Shown one piece after another: positions 4,683 through 12,170 of a stretch of 25,230 bases of DNA. This DNA is from a virus. The stretch spans positions 1 to 25,230 of the IMG/VR virus record IMGVR_UViG_3300020428_000075; one strand, written 5' to 3'. Every line of letters starts with the position of its first letter. The stretch's first letter is position 1. The notes beneath the pieces are model-generated. The model was not told where the DNA came from. It saw only the letters and a list, made by a program, of their open reading frames with translations, and did not search any database. Made by a program: the position numbers and the translations under genes.

Positions 4683-6220
4683 GTTATGAATTTAATTATA
4701 CGCCAGCAGGTGAAGTCCTTAAAACATTTCTTAAAGATGAAAGTTACTTCCGCGGTATACGTGGTCCTGTGGGAAGTGGTACCTCCTCTGCTTGCTGTGT
4801 CGAGATATTTCGTAGAGCGTCTGAACAAGTTGCAGGACAAGATGGAGTCAAGCGAACACGCTTCGCGATAATCCGTAATACCAATCCTCAGCTGAAGACA
4901 ACTACGGTAAAGACTTGGCTTGAGTGGTTTCCTGAACATATCTTTGGTAAATTCAACTGGTCTGTACCTTTTACCCACAATATCAAGCTTGGTTCGATAG
5001 AATGTGAGGTAATTTTCCTGGCATTGGATCGCCCTGACGATGTAGACAAACTGTTATCTCTTGATCTGACAGGGGTGTGGATCAATGAGGCCAGAGAAAT
5101 CAGTAAATCTGTGGTTGATGGGTGCACAATGAGGTGCGGCAGGTACCCTTCTATGAAGGATGGGGGGCCGACTTGGTATGGGGTAATCGCTGATACCAAT
5201 GCGCCAACCGATGACCACTGGTGGCCCATTATGGCGGGAGAAAGCCCTATTCCAGACTATATTCCAAGGGAAGAAGCAGCGATGTTGCAGAAACCAAGCA
5301 ACTGGACCTTCTTTACCCAGCCATCTGGCATGGTTGAGAAGTTTGATAGCACAGGAAAGACCATTCTAGGCTATGAAATGAACCCTGAATCAGAGAATAC
5401 GGACAATTTAACCCCTGATTACTACAACAATATCATTAAAGGTAAGACGAAAAGCTGGATTGATGTCTATGTCATGAACCGATTGGGTTCAATTGATGAA
5501 GGAAGGCGGGTTTATCCTACATTTAATGACGATGTTCATGTTGCCCCAGAGAGTTTGATCCCAATTGAAAGCCTAGACATCTATGTGGGCATTGATTTTG
5601 GTCTAACACCCTCTGCAATCTTTGGTCAGCGCAGACCTGATGGCAGATGGAATATCTTACGAGAACTTGTGACCACTGATATGGGCACGGTTCGCTTTGC
5701 GGAGACTTTAAAATATGAAATTAAAAGACATTTTCCGGGTTTTGGGCCTGATCGCTTTAATTTCTACGGTGATCCTGCTGGGGATCAGCGCGCCCAAACG
5801 GACGAAACCACACCCTTTCAAATCCTACGATCTAACGGCATCGTGGCCCTGCCCACCAACACCAATGATCCTGTTGTACGGATAGAAGCCATCGAGGGGA
5901 TGCTCAACCGTATGGTTGATGGACAGCCGGGGCTGTTATTAGACCCGAGTTGCAAGACATTGCGCCAAGGCTTCCGTTCTGGCTACCAGTATCGCCGTTT
6001 ATCTGTCTCAGGTGATGCCAGATACGAGGATAAACCCAATAAAAATAAATATTCACACCCTCATGATGCCCTTCAGTACATGGCAATTGGCGCGGGGGAA
6101 GGAAAAAACATTCTTCATGGCGGCAGATCATTCAAACAAGTCAACATTAAACCGGAGTCAGGATTTTGGAATCGACAAAGAAATCAACGGAGGGGGTCAA
6201 GGGCTACATATGGTATGTAG
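4679..6220 (+). CDS. terL: Terminase large subunit (packaging ATPase and nuclease)
   Basis: This 513-aa protein powers DNA translocation into the prohead and cuts the concatemer. The N-terminal ATPase part shows a Walker A-like loop, GPVGSGTS (about 29-36), and a Walker B with catalytic glutamate in LTGVWINEARE (about 130-140, Glu137). The C-terminal RNase H-like nuclease has the expected acidic residues: Asp306 in GIDFG, Asp365 in YGDPAGD and Asp463 in HPHDALQY. The usual Walker A lysine is replaced by threonine. The GTG start at 4679 overlaps the previous stop and is the only start that keeps the N-terminus before the P-loop. The length is normal for the family. The 3' end overlaps the start of the next gene by about 55 bases. 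Confidence 0.93.
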   Translation: MSYEFNYTPAGEVLKTFLKDESYFRGIRGPVGSGTSSACCVEIFRRASEQVAGQDGVKRTRFAIIRNTNPQLKTTTVKTWLEWFPEHIFGKFNWSVPFTHNIKLGSIECEVIFLALDRPDDVDKLLSLDLTGVWINEAREISKSVVDGCTMRCGRYPSMKDGGPTWYGVIADTNAPTDDHWWPIMAGESPIPDYIPREEAAMLQKPSNWTFFTQPSGMVEKFDSTGKTILGYEMNPESENTDNLTPDYYNNIIKGKTKSWIDVYVMNRLGSIDEGRRVYPTFNDDVHVAPESLIPIESLDIYVGIDFGLTPSAIFGQRRPDGRWNILRELVTTDMGTVRFAETLKYEIKRHFPGFGPDRFNFYGDPAGDQRAQTDETTPFQILRSNGIVALPTNTNDPVVRIEAIEGMLNRMVDGQPGLLLDPSCKTLRQGFRSGYQYRRLSVSGDARYEDKPNKNKYSHPHDALQYMAIGAGEGKNILHGGRSFKQVNIKPESGFWNRQRNQRRGSRATYGM

Positions 6221-6630
6221 GTTTTCGAAATACGACCCGACCCCTCCCCTTACCTTGGAGGTGGATTTGTAGAGATGGATATAAGCACGTTTATGCAATG
6301 CGGTATGATCCTAATATGGACTGCTGGATACTTTGTGAGTGGCTTGGCTTTCGTCTTCATATCGAACTATTACGGGGAGAGAAGGTTGAGGCGTTATTCC
6401 ATCAAGCCTCTCAAAGCGGCGGGATGGTTTCTTATGAGTCTGAGTATCGCGATGGTCTTGCTCTTAATTTCAGGATGCCAATCTATTGTGTCACTTGGGC
6501 AAAGCACTTGCTCGGTTTGCAATTATGTCCTGCTGTAACCCCTTATCAATTATTCTGTGCGTTGAGAAATCGCGGCGGTTCAGTCATGTTCGAGCAGGAG
6601 AAACGTAATGGATTTTTTTGGAAGCGATGA
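6166..6630 (+). CDS. Conserved-looking hypothetical protein, about 154 aa, TTG start
   Basis: The body reads like a conserved phage protein: LPWRWICRDGYKHVYAMRYDPNMDCWILCEWLGFRLHIELLRGEKVEALF, then a C-terminal IYCVTWAKHLLGLQLCPAVTPYQLFCALRNRGG. From memory, similar proteins follow terminase genes in other podoviruses, but their function is unknown to me. No ATG lies before the conserved-looking part. The first available start is TTG 6166, with GGAG eight bases upstream, inside the terminase gene. A second strong GGAGGGGG site (about 6190-6197) precedes ATA/ATATGG sequence, so the true start is uncertain. A membrane-type ORF is nested in another frame (6275-6538). The end overlaps the next gene by 23 bases. 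Confidence 0.65.
   Translation: MESTKKSTEGVKGYIWYVGFRNTTRPLPLPWRWICRDGYKHVYAMRYDPNMDCWILCEWLGFRLHIELLRGEKVEALFHQASQSGGMVSYESEYRDGLALNFRMPIYCVTWAKHLLGLQLCPAVTPYQLFCALRNRGGSVMFEQEKRNGFFWKR
6275..6538 (+). CDS. Nested ORF encoding a two-span membrane protein with lipobox-like motif (alternative frame)
   Basis: This 87-aa ORF lies entirely inside the 154-aa gene, in the next frame. It has two hydrophobic segments (about 10-30, MILIWTAGYFVSGLAFVFIS, and 50-66), a basic loop between them (ERRLRRYSIKPLK), and LLLISGC ending at Cys68, which fits a lipoprotein-type cleavage box. GGAGGTGG lies about a dozen bases before its ATG. The form would fit a holin-like or spanin-like lysis protein, and no other lysis gene is seen in the window. 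Hydrophobic runs can also arise by chance in the shifted frame of a hydrophilic gene, so this remains a candidate. Confidence 0.35.
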   Translation: MDISTFMQCGMILIWTAGYFVSGLAFVFISNYYGERRLRRYSIKPLKAAGWFLMSLSIAMVLLLISGCQSIVSLGQSTCSVCNYVLL

Positions 6631-6820
6631 AAAGCCTGTTGTTCAACAGGAAGACCCTGAATTAACCCGCCTGAAAAAAGAAGAGGAAGCTCGTCTTTTA
6701 AAACAGGAACAAGCTCTGGCAGAAGAAAAAACCGCCAGATCAAAACGCCTTCGTGGTGCGCGATCTCTTATGTCGGCTGGGTATCGTGGGTATGATGACA
6801 ATAAATTAGGAACAGCATAA
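6608..6820 (+). CDS. Small coiled-coil virion-associated protein candidate, 70 aa
   Basis: After MDFFGSDEKP the protein is a charged helix suited to a coiled coil (DPELTRLKKEEEARLLKQEQ and following residues, about 17-50). It ends ARSLMSAGYRGYDDNK. The next gene's product ends in nearly the same motif (NSLMSSGYRGFA). AGGAG precedes the ATG at good spacing, and the stop overlaps the next start (TAATG). Position just before the portal suggests a role in head or portal assembly, or a minor virion part. The function is unknown. Confidence 0.7.
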   Translation: MDFFGSDEKPVVQQEDPELTRLKKEEEARLLKQEQALAEEKTARSKRLRGARSLMSAGYRGYDDNKLGTA

Positions 6821-7614
6821 TGGGTGATAGTTCAGAAAGTGCAGGTGGCGGCTTCGATGATGTTGCCAGTTTTTATGACGACCAAGGTCGTGAACGTCAG
6901 TCTAACCCCAATCCCGTTGGTTCTTTTCTAGGAAGTACCACACCTGCTGAACATTCAGAAAATGACAAGCGTGTTAGTGCGGCCTTATCGGCTATGCCTG
7001 ACCCTGATACGGGTGAACGTATGTTTGATAACGTCATCACAGGGCAAAGGGAGTCAGTAGAAACTTATAGTCGGCCAGAATTTGCCCCAAGAGAGGGCAG
7101 TGCTCTGGATTTTAATCAAGAACCGTCTATGACCGTAACACCTCTTGGTGTTGTTGGTCGGGTGCTAGGCAGTCTGGCCGCTGGGGGACCGCTTGGTCTT
7201 GCGGCAAGTACACTATTAGGTGCGGCTGGTAATAAAATGAGTGAAGAGGCTGGTCATGGCTCAATTACCATAAGAGCCAGTGATGGTGTCACGGTTAATC
7301 GTGGTGATAGTGGAACGGGTAATCGTAATGTCTATACGACTGAAAATACAAAAGATGTTCCTGAAGGATTAATGGCAGGAAAAGACCCAGCTTTTCCCGG
7401 CAGATATGATAATCCTCCTGACGGAGATATTGATTATGGCAATGATTCACCTTTGCCCTCTTCTGTACCAAAAGCACCAAAACAAAAAGCAAGTTTGTTG
7501 TCTCCACAGCAACCAAATATCCAAGAGGAAGAAGTTGATCCTCTGGCACAGTCACGACGAAGATATGCTGGGCAAAACAGTTTAATGAGTAGTGGTTATA
7601 GAGGATTTGCGTAA
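6820..7614 (+). CDS. Hypothetical protein with glycine-rich hydrophobic segment, 264 aa
   Basis: This is a mostly polar, low-complexity protein rich in Gly, Ser, Pro and Asp. One hydrophobic glycine/alanine segment (about 107-138: TPLGVVGRVLGSLAAGGPLG and following residues) could insert in a membrane as a glycine zipper. The C-terminus carries RRRYAGQNSLMSSGYRGFA, a motif shared with the preceding 70-aa protein. It is coupled by one-base overlaps (TAATG) to the genes on both sides, the second being the portal. The layout would suit a protein packaged in the head and delivered with the genome, or a portal-associated factor. That is inference; no family is recognised. Confidence 0.7.
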   Translation: MGDSSESAGGGFDDVASFYDDQGRERQSNPNPVGSFLGSTTPAEHSENDKRVSAALSAMPDPDTGERMFDNVITGQRESVETYSRPEFAPREGSALDFNQEPSMTVTPLGVVGRVLGSLAAGGPLGLAASTLLGAAGNKMSEEAGHGSITIRASDGVTVNRGDSGTGNRNVYTTENTKDVPEGLMAGKDPAFPGRYDNPPDGDIDYGNDSPLPSSVPKAPKQKASLLSPQQPNIQEEEVDPLAQSRRRYAGQNSLMSSGYRGFA

Positions 7615-9173
7615 TGGCAATGAAAACAATTAGAGAAGTTGTAGAAGGCGAGGAACGTGCACTTTCTTTGCGCCGTTTGTGGGAACCTATCTGGGGTGAT
7701 TGTTATGATTACTGTCTTCCCGGTCATAATGGTTTTACAAATCTGTCTCCCGGTCAGCGTGCTGATGAATTAATCTTTGATGAGACTGCTATTGTTGGAA
7801 CTCAGGAGTTTGCATCACGCATGGTACAGGGAATTGTCCCCAATAATTCAAGGTGGACACGATTAGAACCTGCACCCGCGGCAGTTGGTGAGCTCGATGA
7901 CAAACAGTTGGCAACCTTGCAGGGCGAACTTGATGAGGTTACTGACTACGCTTTTGAAGTCATCAATAATTCTAATTTTAGCCAAGAAGTCCATGAGGCT
8001 ATGCTTGATGTTGGCATTGGCACGGGGAATATGACCATTGAAGAAGGGGATGCGGTCAATCCTCTCAAATTTAATGCTGTTCCATTAAGCCATGTTGCTC
8101 TGGAACGTGGTCCTTATGATTCAATTGGAGCTCAGTATCGTAAACGGGTTGTCCGGGTTGACAATATCAAGACCATATGGCCCGAAGCGACCTTCAATAC
8201 AGAGCTTCGGGGCTTGCTCGATAAAGAACCACATAAAGAAATAACGATTTCTGAGGTTTGCTATCGCGATTGGGCAGAGATTGATGAAACCCATCACTAC
8301 TGCGTCTATCTTAAATCCAGTGAGCATAAAATTTATAGTGAAACCTATTCAGGAATAGGCTCAAATCCGTGGGTTTCTTTTCGTTGGGCTAAAACCGCAG
8401 GTGAAATTTACGGTAGAGGTCCAATTTATAATGCTTTAAGTGCAATTAAAACGTGCAACTTGACGGTTCAGCTTATTTTAGAAAATGCGGAACTGGCAGT
8501 TTCGGGTGTATGGCAGGGGGATGATGACGGCGTGTTGAACCCTGCCAACATTCGTATGATACCTGGCACCGTCATTCCCAGATCAGCAGGAAGCAGAGGA
8601 TTGGAAGCCCTGCAATTCCCGGGTAGTTTCGATGTTGCCCAGCTGGTGCTTAATGATATGCGTCACAACATTAATCGAGCTCTTTACAATGAGACATTGG
8701 GACGCAGGGAAGGTACACCAATCAGTGCTACAGAGGTTGCCGAGCGTATGGGTGAGCTCTCCAGACAATTGGGAAGTACCTATGGCAGACTGCAAGCTGA
8801 ACTGGTTCTGCCTTTAATGAAGCGGGTTTTATATATCCTGAAAAAGCAGGGAAGGATTACGCTTCCCCAGATTGACGGTCGGGAAATTCAGATTCGTGCT
8901 GTCTCTCCAATGATGAGAGCCCAGCGCAATGAAGATATTTCACAGCATATTAATTATGTAAGAACAATTGGTGAGTTATTCGGCCCTGCAACAGTTCAGA
9001 CAATTGTTGATCCTACCAAGTTTTCTGAAAAGCTTGCGCCTTGGTACGAGGTCGATCCTGATGTTCTGATGGATGAAGAGAAACGCCAGCAACTTACCCA
9101 GCAAACTGGAGAAGCAATGGCTCAAGGTGGTGGTGGTGAAATGGTATCACAGATAAGGGAGTTAATGCCTTAA
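7614..9173 (+). CDS. Portal (head-to-tail connector) protein
   Basis: This 519-aa protein matches the T7 gp8-like head-to-tail connecting protein family. The start has REVVEGEERALSLRRLWEPIWGDCYDYCLPG, then ELIFDETAIVGTQEFASRMVQGIVPNNSRWTRLE, a typical opening for podovirus connectors. Later come the RGPIYNALSAIKTCNLTVQ helix and TPISATEVAERMGELSRQLGSTYGRLQAELVLPL, the conserved stretch near the crown. Twelve copies form the ring through which DNA enters and leaves. It overlaps the upstream stop by one base and is followed by the Bbp19-like gene with a one-base overlap. Confidence 0.93.
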   Translation: MAMKTIREVVEGEERALSLRRLWEPIWGDCYDYCLPGHNGFTNLSPGQRADELIFDETAIVGTQEFASRMVQGIVPNNSRWTRLEPAPAAVGELDDKQLATLQGELDEVTDYAFEVINNSNFSQEVHEAMLDVGIGTGNMTIEEGDAVNPLKFNAVPLSHVALERGPYDSIGAQYRKRVVRVDNIKTIWPEATFNTELRGLLDKEPHKEITISEVCYRDWAEIDETHHYCVYLKSSEHKIYSETYSGIGSNPWVSFRWAKTAGEIYGRGPIYNALSAIKTCNLTVQLILENAELAVSGVWQGDDDGVLNPANIRMIPGTVIPRSAGSRGLEALQFPGSFDVAQLVLNDMRHNINRALYNETLGRREGTPISATEVAERMGELSRQLGSTYGRLQAELVLPLMKRVLYILKKQGRITLPQIDGREIQIRAVSPMMRAQRNEDISQHINYVRTIGELFGPATVQTIVDPTKFSEKLAPWYEVDPDVLMDEEKRQQLTQQTGEAMAQGGGGEMVSQIRELMP

Positions 9174-9409
9174 TGAAACAACGGCGTGTTGAGTCAGAGG
9201 AATCAATAAAATTAAATAAGATGTACAGGGCAACATTTACCAAAGGTTCAGGTAAGGCTGTTCTCAATCATCTCAAACAGATCAGTATTTATAGTGTAGG
9301 GGGTCCGGGCATTACGCCAGATACCCTTATGCATATGGAAGGTCAGCGATTTATTGTCGCTGAAATTGAAAACCGTGTAGAACAAGGAAAGGACTCTGGC
9401 GATGAATGA
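9173..9409 (+). CDS. Bbp19-like small phage protein, 78 aa
   Basis: The sequence LNKMYRATFTKGSGKAVLNHLKQISIY, followed by MHMEGQRFIVAEIENRVEQG, fits the small family named after Bbp19 of Bordetella phage BPP-1: a 'MyratF.t..GkaVL..L' start and an 'eGqR.vv..I' end. In those phages the gene also lies between portal and scaffold. Its function is not established; a role in head assembly is assumed from position. It starts at TAATG with the portal stop, and its end overlaps the scaffold start by eight bases. Confidence 0.75.
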   Translation: MKQRRVESEESIKLNKMYRATFTKGSGKAVLNHLKQISIYSVGGPGITPDTLMHMEGQRFIVAEIENRVEQGKDSGDE

Positions 9410-10172
9410 CGATAGTGCAGGTGCAGTAGAGGCTGAAGCACCAGCTGAAGCAACTGAAGAGGTTAATACTGAAACGGCTTCACGGCCTGAATATGTGCCT
9501 GAAAAATACTGGAACGCCGAGCGTGGTGAGACAGATATTGAGAAATTAAGCAAAGGTTATAATGAGATAGCCAGTGCTTTTGGTAAAAAAAATGAAGACT
9601 TAGAAGCTGAAATTACCAAAAAATTAGAAACCAATAGGCGAAAGGATGTTCCAGAAACGGCGGCTGATTATGTTTTTGAGCCAAATCCTGAACTTATTCC
9701 TGAAGGTGCCAAGTTTGAAATGGATAAGGAAAACGCCCAGTTAAAAGAATTTGGGGAACTTGCTCATGAAATTGGTTTATCACCTGAACAATATAACAAA
9801 GTGGTCAGTCTCTATGTTGCCAATGAAATGGCGATGATGCCAGACAAAAAAGCTGAAGCCGCCAAACTTGGTGAAAATGCACAAGCCCGGATTGAGCGTG
9901 TTGATATGTGGTCTAAAGCAAATCTCTCTGAAAATGCTTATACGGCGGTTGTTGGTCAGGCAACATCAGGTGAGTTTATTATGGCGATGGAGGAGCTCAT
10001 CGACAAAACATCTGGTGCGACACTTGACGGTGGTGATGAGAAAAAACAAGGGGCATTAACCCTAGAAGAGCTTCAAACCATGCAGAAAGACCCACGTTAT
10101 CGTGATCCCAGACATCGTGAAGATGCGTATGTAAAGCGTGTGGAAGCTGGTTTTGCGGCATTAACTCAGTAA
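9402..10172 (+). CDS. Scaffolding (capsid assembly) protein
   Basis: This 256-aa, highly acidic, helical protein lies directly before the major capsid gene. The N-terminus is Ala/Glu-rich (AVEAEAPAEATEEVN), followed by RPEYVPEKYWNAERGETDIEKLSKGYNEIASAFGKK, a typical podovirus scaffold segment ('vPekfwd...g.id...L.ksy.elek'). The middle has LIPEGAKFEMDKENAQLKEFGELAHEIGLSPEQYNKVVSLYV, and the C-terminal helix ends DAYVKRVEAGFAALTQ. It would form the internal core guiding capsid shell assembly and leave before or during packaging. A terminator follows, uncoupling it from the capsid gene. Confidence 0.88.
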   Translation: MNDDSAGAVEAEAPAEATEEVNTETASRPEYVPEKYWNAERGETDIEKLSKGYNEIASAFGKKNEDLEAEITKKLETNRRKDVPETAADYVFEPNPELIPEGAKFEMDKENAQLKEFGELAHEIGLSPEQYNKVVSLYVANEMAMMPDKKAEAAKLGENAQARIERVDMWSKANLSENAYTAVVGQATSGEFIMAMEELIDKTSGATLDGGDEKKQGALTLEELQTMQKDPRYRDPRHREDAYVKRVEAGFAALTQ

Positions 10173-10246
10173 ACGGACAGACAAGACATTGCCGGACATT
10201 TTTTATTCTGTCCGTTGACCTATTGTTATTGGCAGGTCATTTTTTT
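10173..10246 (+). terminator. Rho-independent terminator between scaffold and capsid genes
   Basis: Two stems follow the scaffold stop at once. ACGGACAGA/TCTGTCCGT (10173-10181/10207-10215) is perfect over 9 bp. TGACCT/AGGTCA (10216-10221/10234-10239) is followed by seven T residues (10240-10246), the classic terminator form. Partial read-through would be needed unless the capsid gene has its own promoter downstream. The remaining leader (10247-10362) holds GGCC-flanked and GGAT/ATCC-flanked stems, but I see no clear promoter. Confidence 0.75.
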
Positions 10247-10362
10247 ACCGTAACCCTCGGCCTGAAGTTTCGGAAAGCGGCCCTTTATGGATACCCGTCC
10301 TACGAATCCGACGACACCCGAATTAACTTTAACTCTTGTGTTCAACGATTTGGAGGATAGCA

Positions 10363-11193
10363 ATGGCTTTTCCAGATATTAATGATTCATTTGTTAAGCA
10401 ATTTGAATCTGAGGCGCATATGGAATACCAACAAATGGGTTCCAAACTGCGTAACACCATTCGTACCAAAGCTGGTATTACTGGTGAATCTACTACTTTT
10501 CAGGTTATTGGAAACGTAGACGTTGGAACTAAAGCCCGAAACGGCAAGGTTCCTCGTTCTGAAGCTTCCCATGCACCTGTCGAAGTTTCTCTACAAGACC
10601 GTTATGCATCAGTAATGATTGACGATCTTGATGAGTTAAAAATCCAACATGACGAGCGTGGTGTTCAAGCTAAGAATATCGCGGCGGCTATGGGTCAAGA
10701 TACTGATGATATCATACTCACAGCTATGGATGCGTCAGCTAACAGTAACAACGTAAGTACCGCCGAAACATTTTCTGCGGCGGCTACACCAATCGGAATT
10801 ATGGAAGACTTTGGTAATGCTTCTATTCCTTTCGATGGTGAGCTTTATGCTTGTGTTTGCTGGGAAGCTTGGGGCGATCTGCTCGATCTTGATGAGTTTT
10901 CAAACGCTGATTATGTACCAAGTGAACAGCTTTGGTTTGAAGGCGTGACAGCTAAGAAGTGGTTGGGCTTTAACTGGTTCCCACATGAAAACTTACCTGT
11001 TGACGGCTCTAGCGATGCTAAGTGCTTCTACTATCATCGTTCTTCAACTGGTCATGCAATCGGTCAGGATTACTCACAGCGGATAGATTATCTTGCTGAG
11101 TATGATTCCAATCAGGTCATGGCTAAAATGTCGCATGGTGCTGGTCTTATCGATGATACGGCTTGCATTGAGCGTGTTTACAACAGTGCTTGA
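10363..11193 (+). CDS. Major capsid protein
   Basis: This 276-aa protein is the likely HK97-fold shell subunit. It opens MAFPDINDSFVKQFESEAHMEYQQMGSKL and continues with SEASHAPVEVSLQDRYASVMIDDLDELK, a pattern of capsid proteins in this phage type ('yq..gs.l...v......g....f..ig......k.r.g..p......v...l.dr.a...id.lD..k'). Near the end, FYYHRSSTGHAIGQDYSQRIDYLAEYDSNQVMAKMSHGAGLIDD fits the C-terminal axial domain. The ATG at 10363 is chosen because GGAGG lies about seven bases upstream; an extension to 10336 is less likely. It has its own leader after a terminator, consistent with high, separately tuned expression. Confidence 0.88.
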   Translation: MAFPDINDSFVKQFESEAHMEYQQMGSKLRNTIRTKAGITGESTTFQVIGNVDVGTKARNGKVPRSEASHAPVEVSLQDRYASVMIDDLDELKIQHDERGVQAKNIAAAMGQDTDDIILTAMDASANSNNVSTAETFSAAATPIGIMEDFGNASIPFDGELYACVCWEAWGDLLDLDEFSNADYVPSEQLWFEGVTAKKWLGFNWFPHENLPVDGSSDAKCFYYHRSSTGHAIGQDYSQRIDYLAEYDSNQVMAKMSHGAGLIDDTACIERVYNSA

Positions 11194-11210
11194 TAAAGGA
11201 GATTTGAATC

Positions 11211-11498
11211 ATGGCTTATAGTGCGGCAGGTCTTGTCAAAATGGGATCAGGAGGCGGTTTTAATATATATTTCTACCGTTCACTTGATACCGCGGCAACG
11301 GTCAATTCAGCGGCTTATTTCAACAGCGCAGTAGATTTTCTGAATGTTGGTGATTTAATCATACAACAACAGGTTGGTGGCTCAGTGGCTACCCCTACTT
11401 CTGTTACTGCTGGAACATTAATGTGGGTGCTATCGAACAATGGCACAGCCGTCGACGTTTCGGATGGAACGGCGATAGTTGTAACGGACGGCGATTAG
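11211..11498 (+). CDS. Small head-decoration-like protein, 95 aa
   Basis: This Gly/Ala/Val-rich, beta-type protein (MAYSAAGLVKMGSGGGFNIYFYRSLDTAATVNSAAYFNSAVDFLNVGDLIIQQ) lies immediately after the major capsid gene with a strong AAGGAG site. Small proteins of this pattern are common in this position in marine podoviruses and are often found in virions, where they may decorate or stabilise the shell. The decoration role is inferred from position and composition; the exact family name is not certain to me. Confidence 0.65.
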   Translation: MAYSAAGLVKMGSGGGFNIYFYRSLDTAATVNSAAYFNSAVDFLNVGDLIIQQQVGGSVATPTSVTAGTLMWVLSNNGTAVDVSDGTAIVVTDGD

Positions 11499-11499
11499 A

Positions 11500-11569
11500 A
11501 CTCCACGCCGGAGTATGGCGGGGCGAGGGTTTTTCTCATATGACTCTCTGGTTTGGCCTGAGTCCCGCC
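11500..11569 (+). promoter_or_regulatory. Structured intergenic stem between head and tail genes
   Basis: The 90-base gap holds ACTCC/GGAGT (11500-11504/11510-11514) and CGCC/GGCG (11506-11509/11517-11520). A longer-range GGCGGG/CCCGCC stem (11517-11522/11564-11569) encloses ACTC/GAGT. Five T residues follow at 11530-11534. It may act as a partial terminator, or as an mRNA processing or stability element separating abundant head from less abundant tail messages. Confidence 0.4.
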
Positions 11570-11588
11570 TGTTCCTGAAAGTATATAA

Positions 11589-12167
11589 ATGAGTGTAGCG
11601 ACTACTGATATTGCTGTTGCATCAAAAGGATTGGTTCTTATTGGGGCTGATCCTATTGCGGCTTTTGACGGAAGCAGTCGCGGAGCGATAGTTGCCGAAC
11701 ATATCTATGATGAGGCAATTGAAGATATTCTAACAGATACACCGTGGTCGTTTGCAACGACACAGGCTGATCTGTCCCATGTTTCAGATACACCAGAGTC
11801 GATCTGGTCTGATGCATGGCAAAAACCAACAGAAGCTTTATTGATACGCCGTGTAACGGTTAATGATAAAGACATTGATTATGAAGTCTATGCAGACAAA
11901 GTGTACTGCAATTATGACGAAAACAATATCCTGACAATGAATTATATTTTTCGGGCACTGGAACAGGATTGGCCTCCATATTTCAGGTATGCCGCTGAAT
12001 TAAAGCTTGCCAGCATCTTTGCGATGTCGGTGGCGGGAAAGCCTGATATGGCTGACACCTTTCAACAACAGGCTGAATTTGCGTTACGTAAGGCTAGAAG
12101 TCAGGATGGTCAGGCTGACACAACCCACGCAATTACGACAAGCCGTTTTATTATTGCTCGGAGGTAG
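11589..12167 (+). CDS. Tail tubular protein A (T7 gp11-like)
   Basis: This 192-aa protein has the hallmarks of the gp11 adaptor that links portal and nozzle: an N-terminal ALxxIG-like segment (ASKGLVLIGADPIAAFDG), then AIVAEHIYDEAIEDILTDTPWSFATTQADLS. The central YEVYADKVYCNYDENNILTMNYIFRALEQDWPPYFRYAAELKLASIFAMSVAGKPDMA is typical, as is the C-terminal AEFALRKARSQDGQADT helix. It forms a ring below the portal. Three bases separate it from the tubular B gene. The ribosome site is weak (GAAAG), so translation may be modest. Confidence 0.88.
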   Translation: MSVATTDIAVASKGLVLIGADPIAAFDGSSRGAIVAEHIYDEAIEDILTDTPWSFATTQADLSHVSDTPESIWSDAWQKPTEALLIRRVTVNDKDIDYEVYADKVYCNYDENNILTMNYIFRALEQDWPPYFRYAAELKLASIFAMSVAGKPDMADTFQQQAEFALRKARSQDGQADTTHAITTSRFIIARR

Positions 12168-12170
12168 ACT

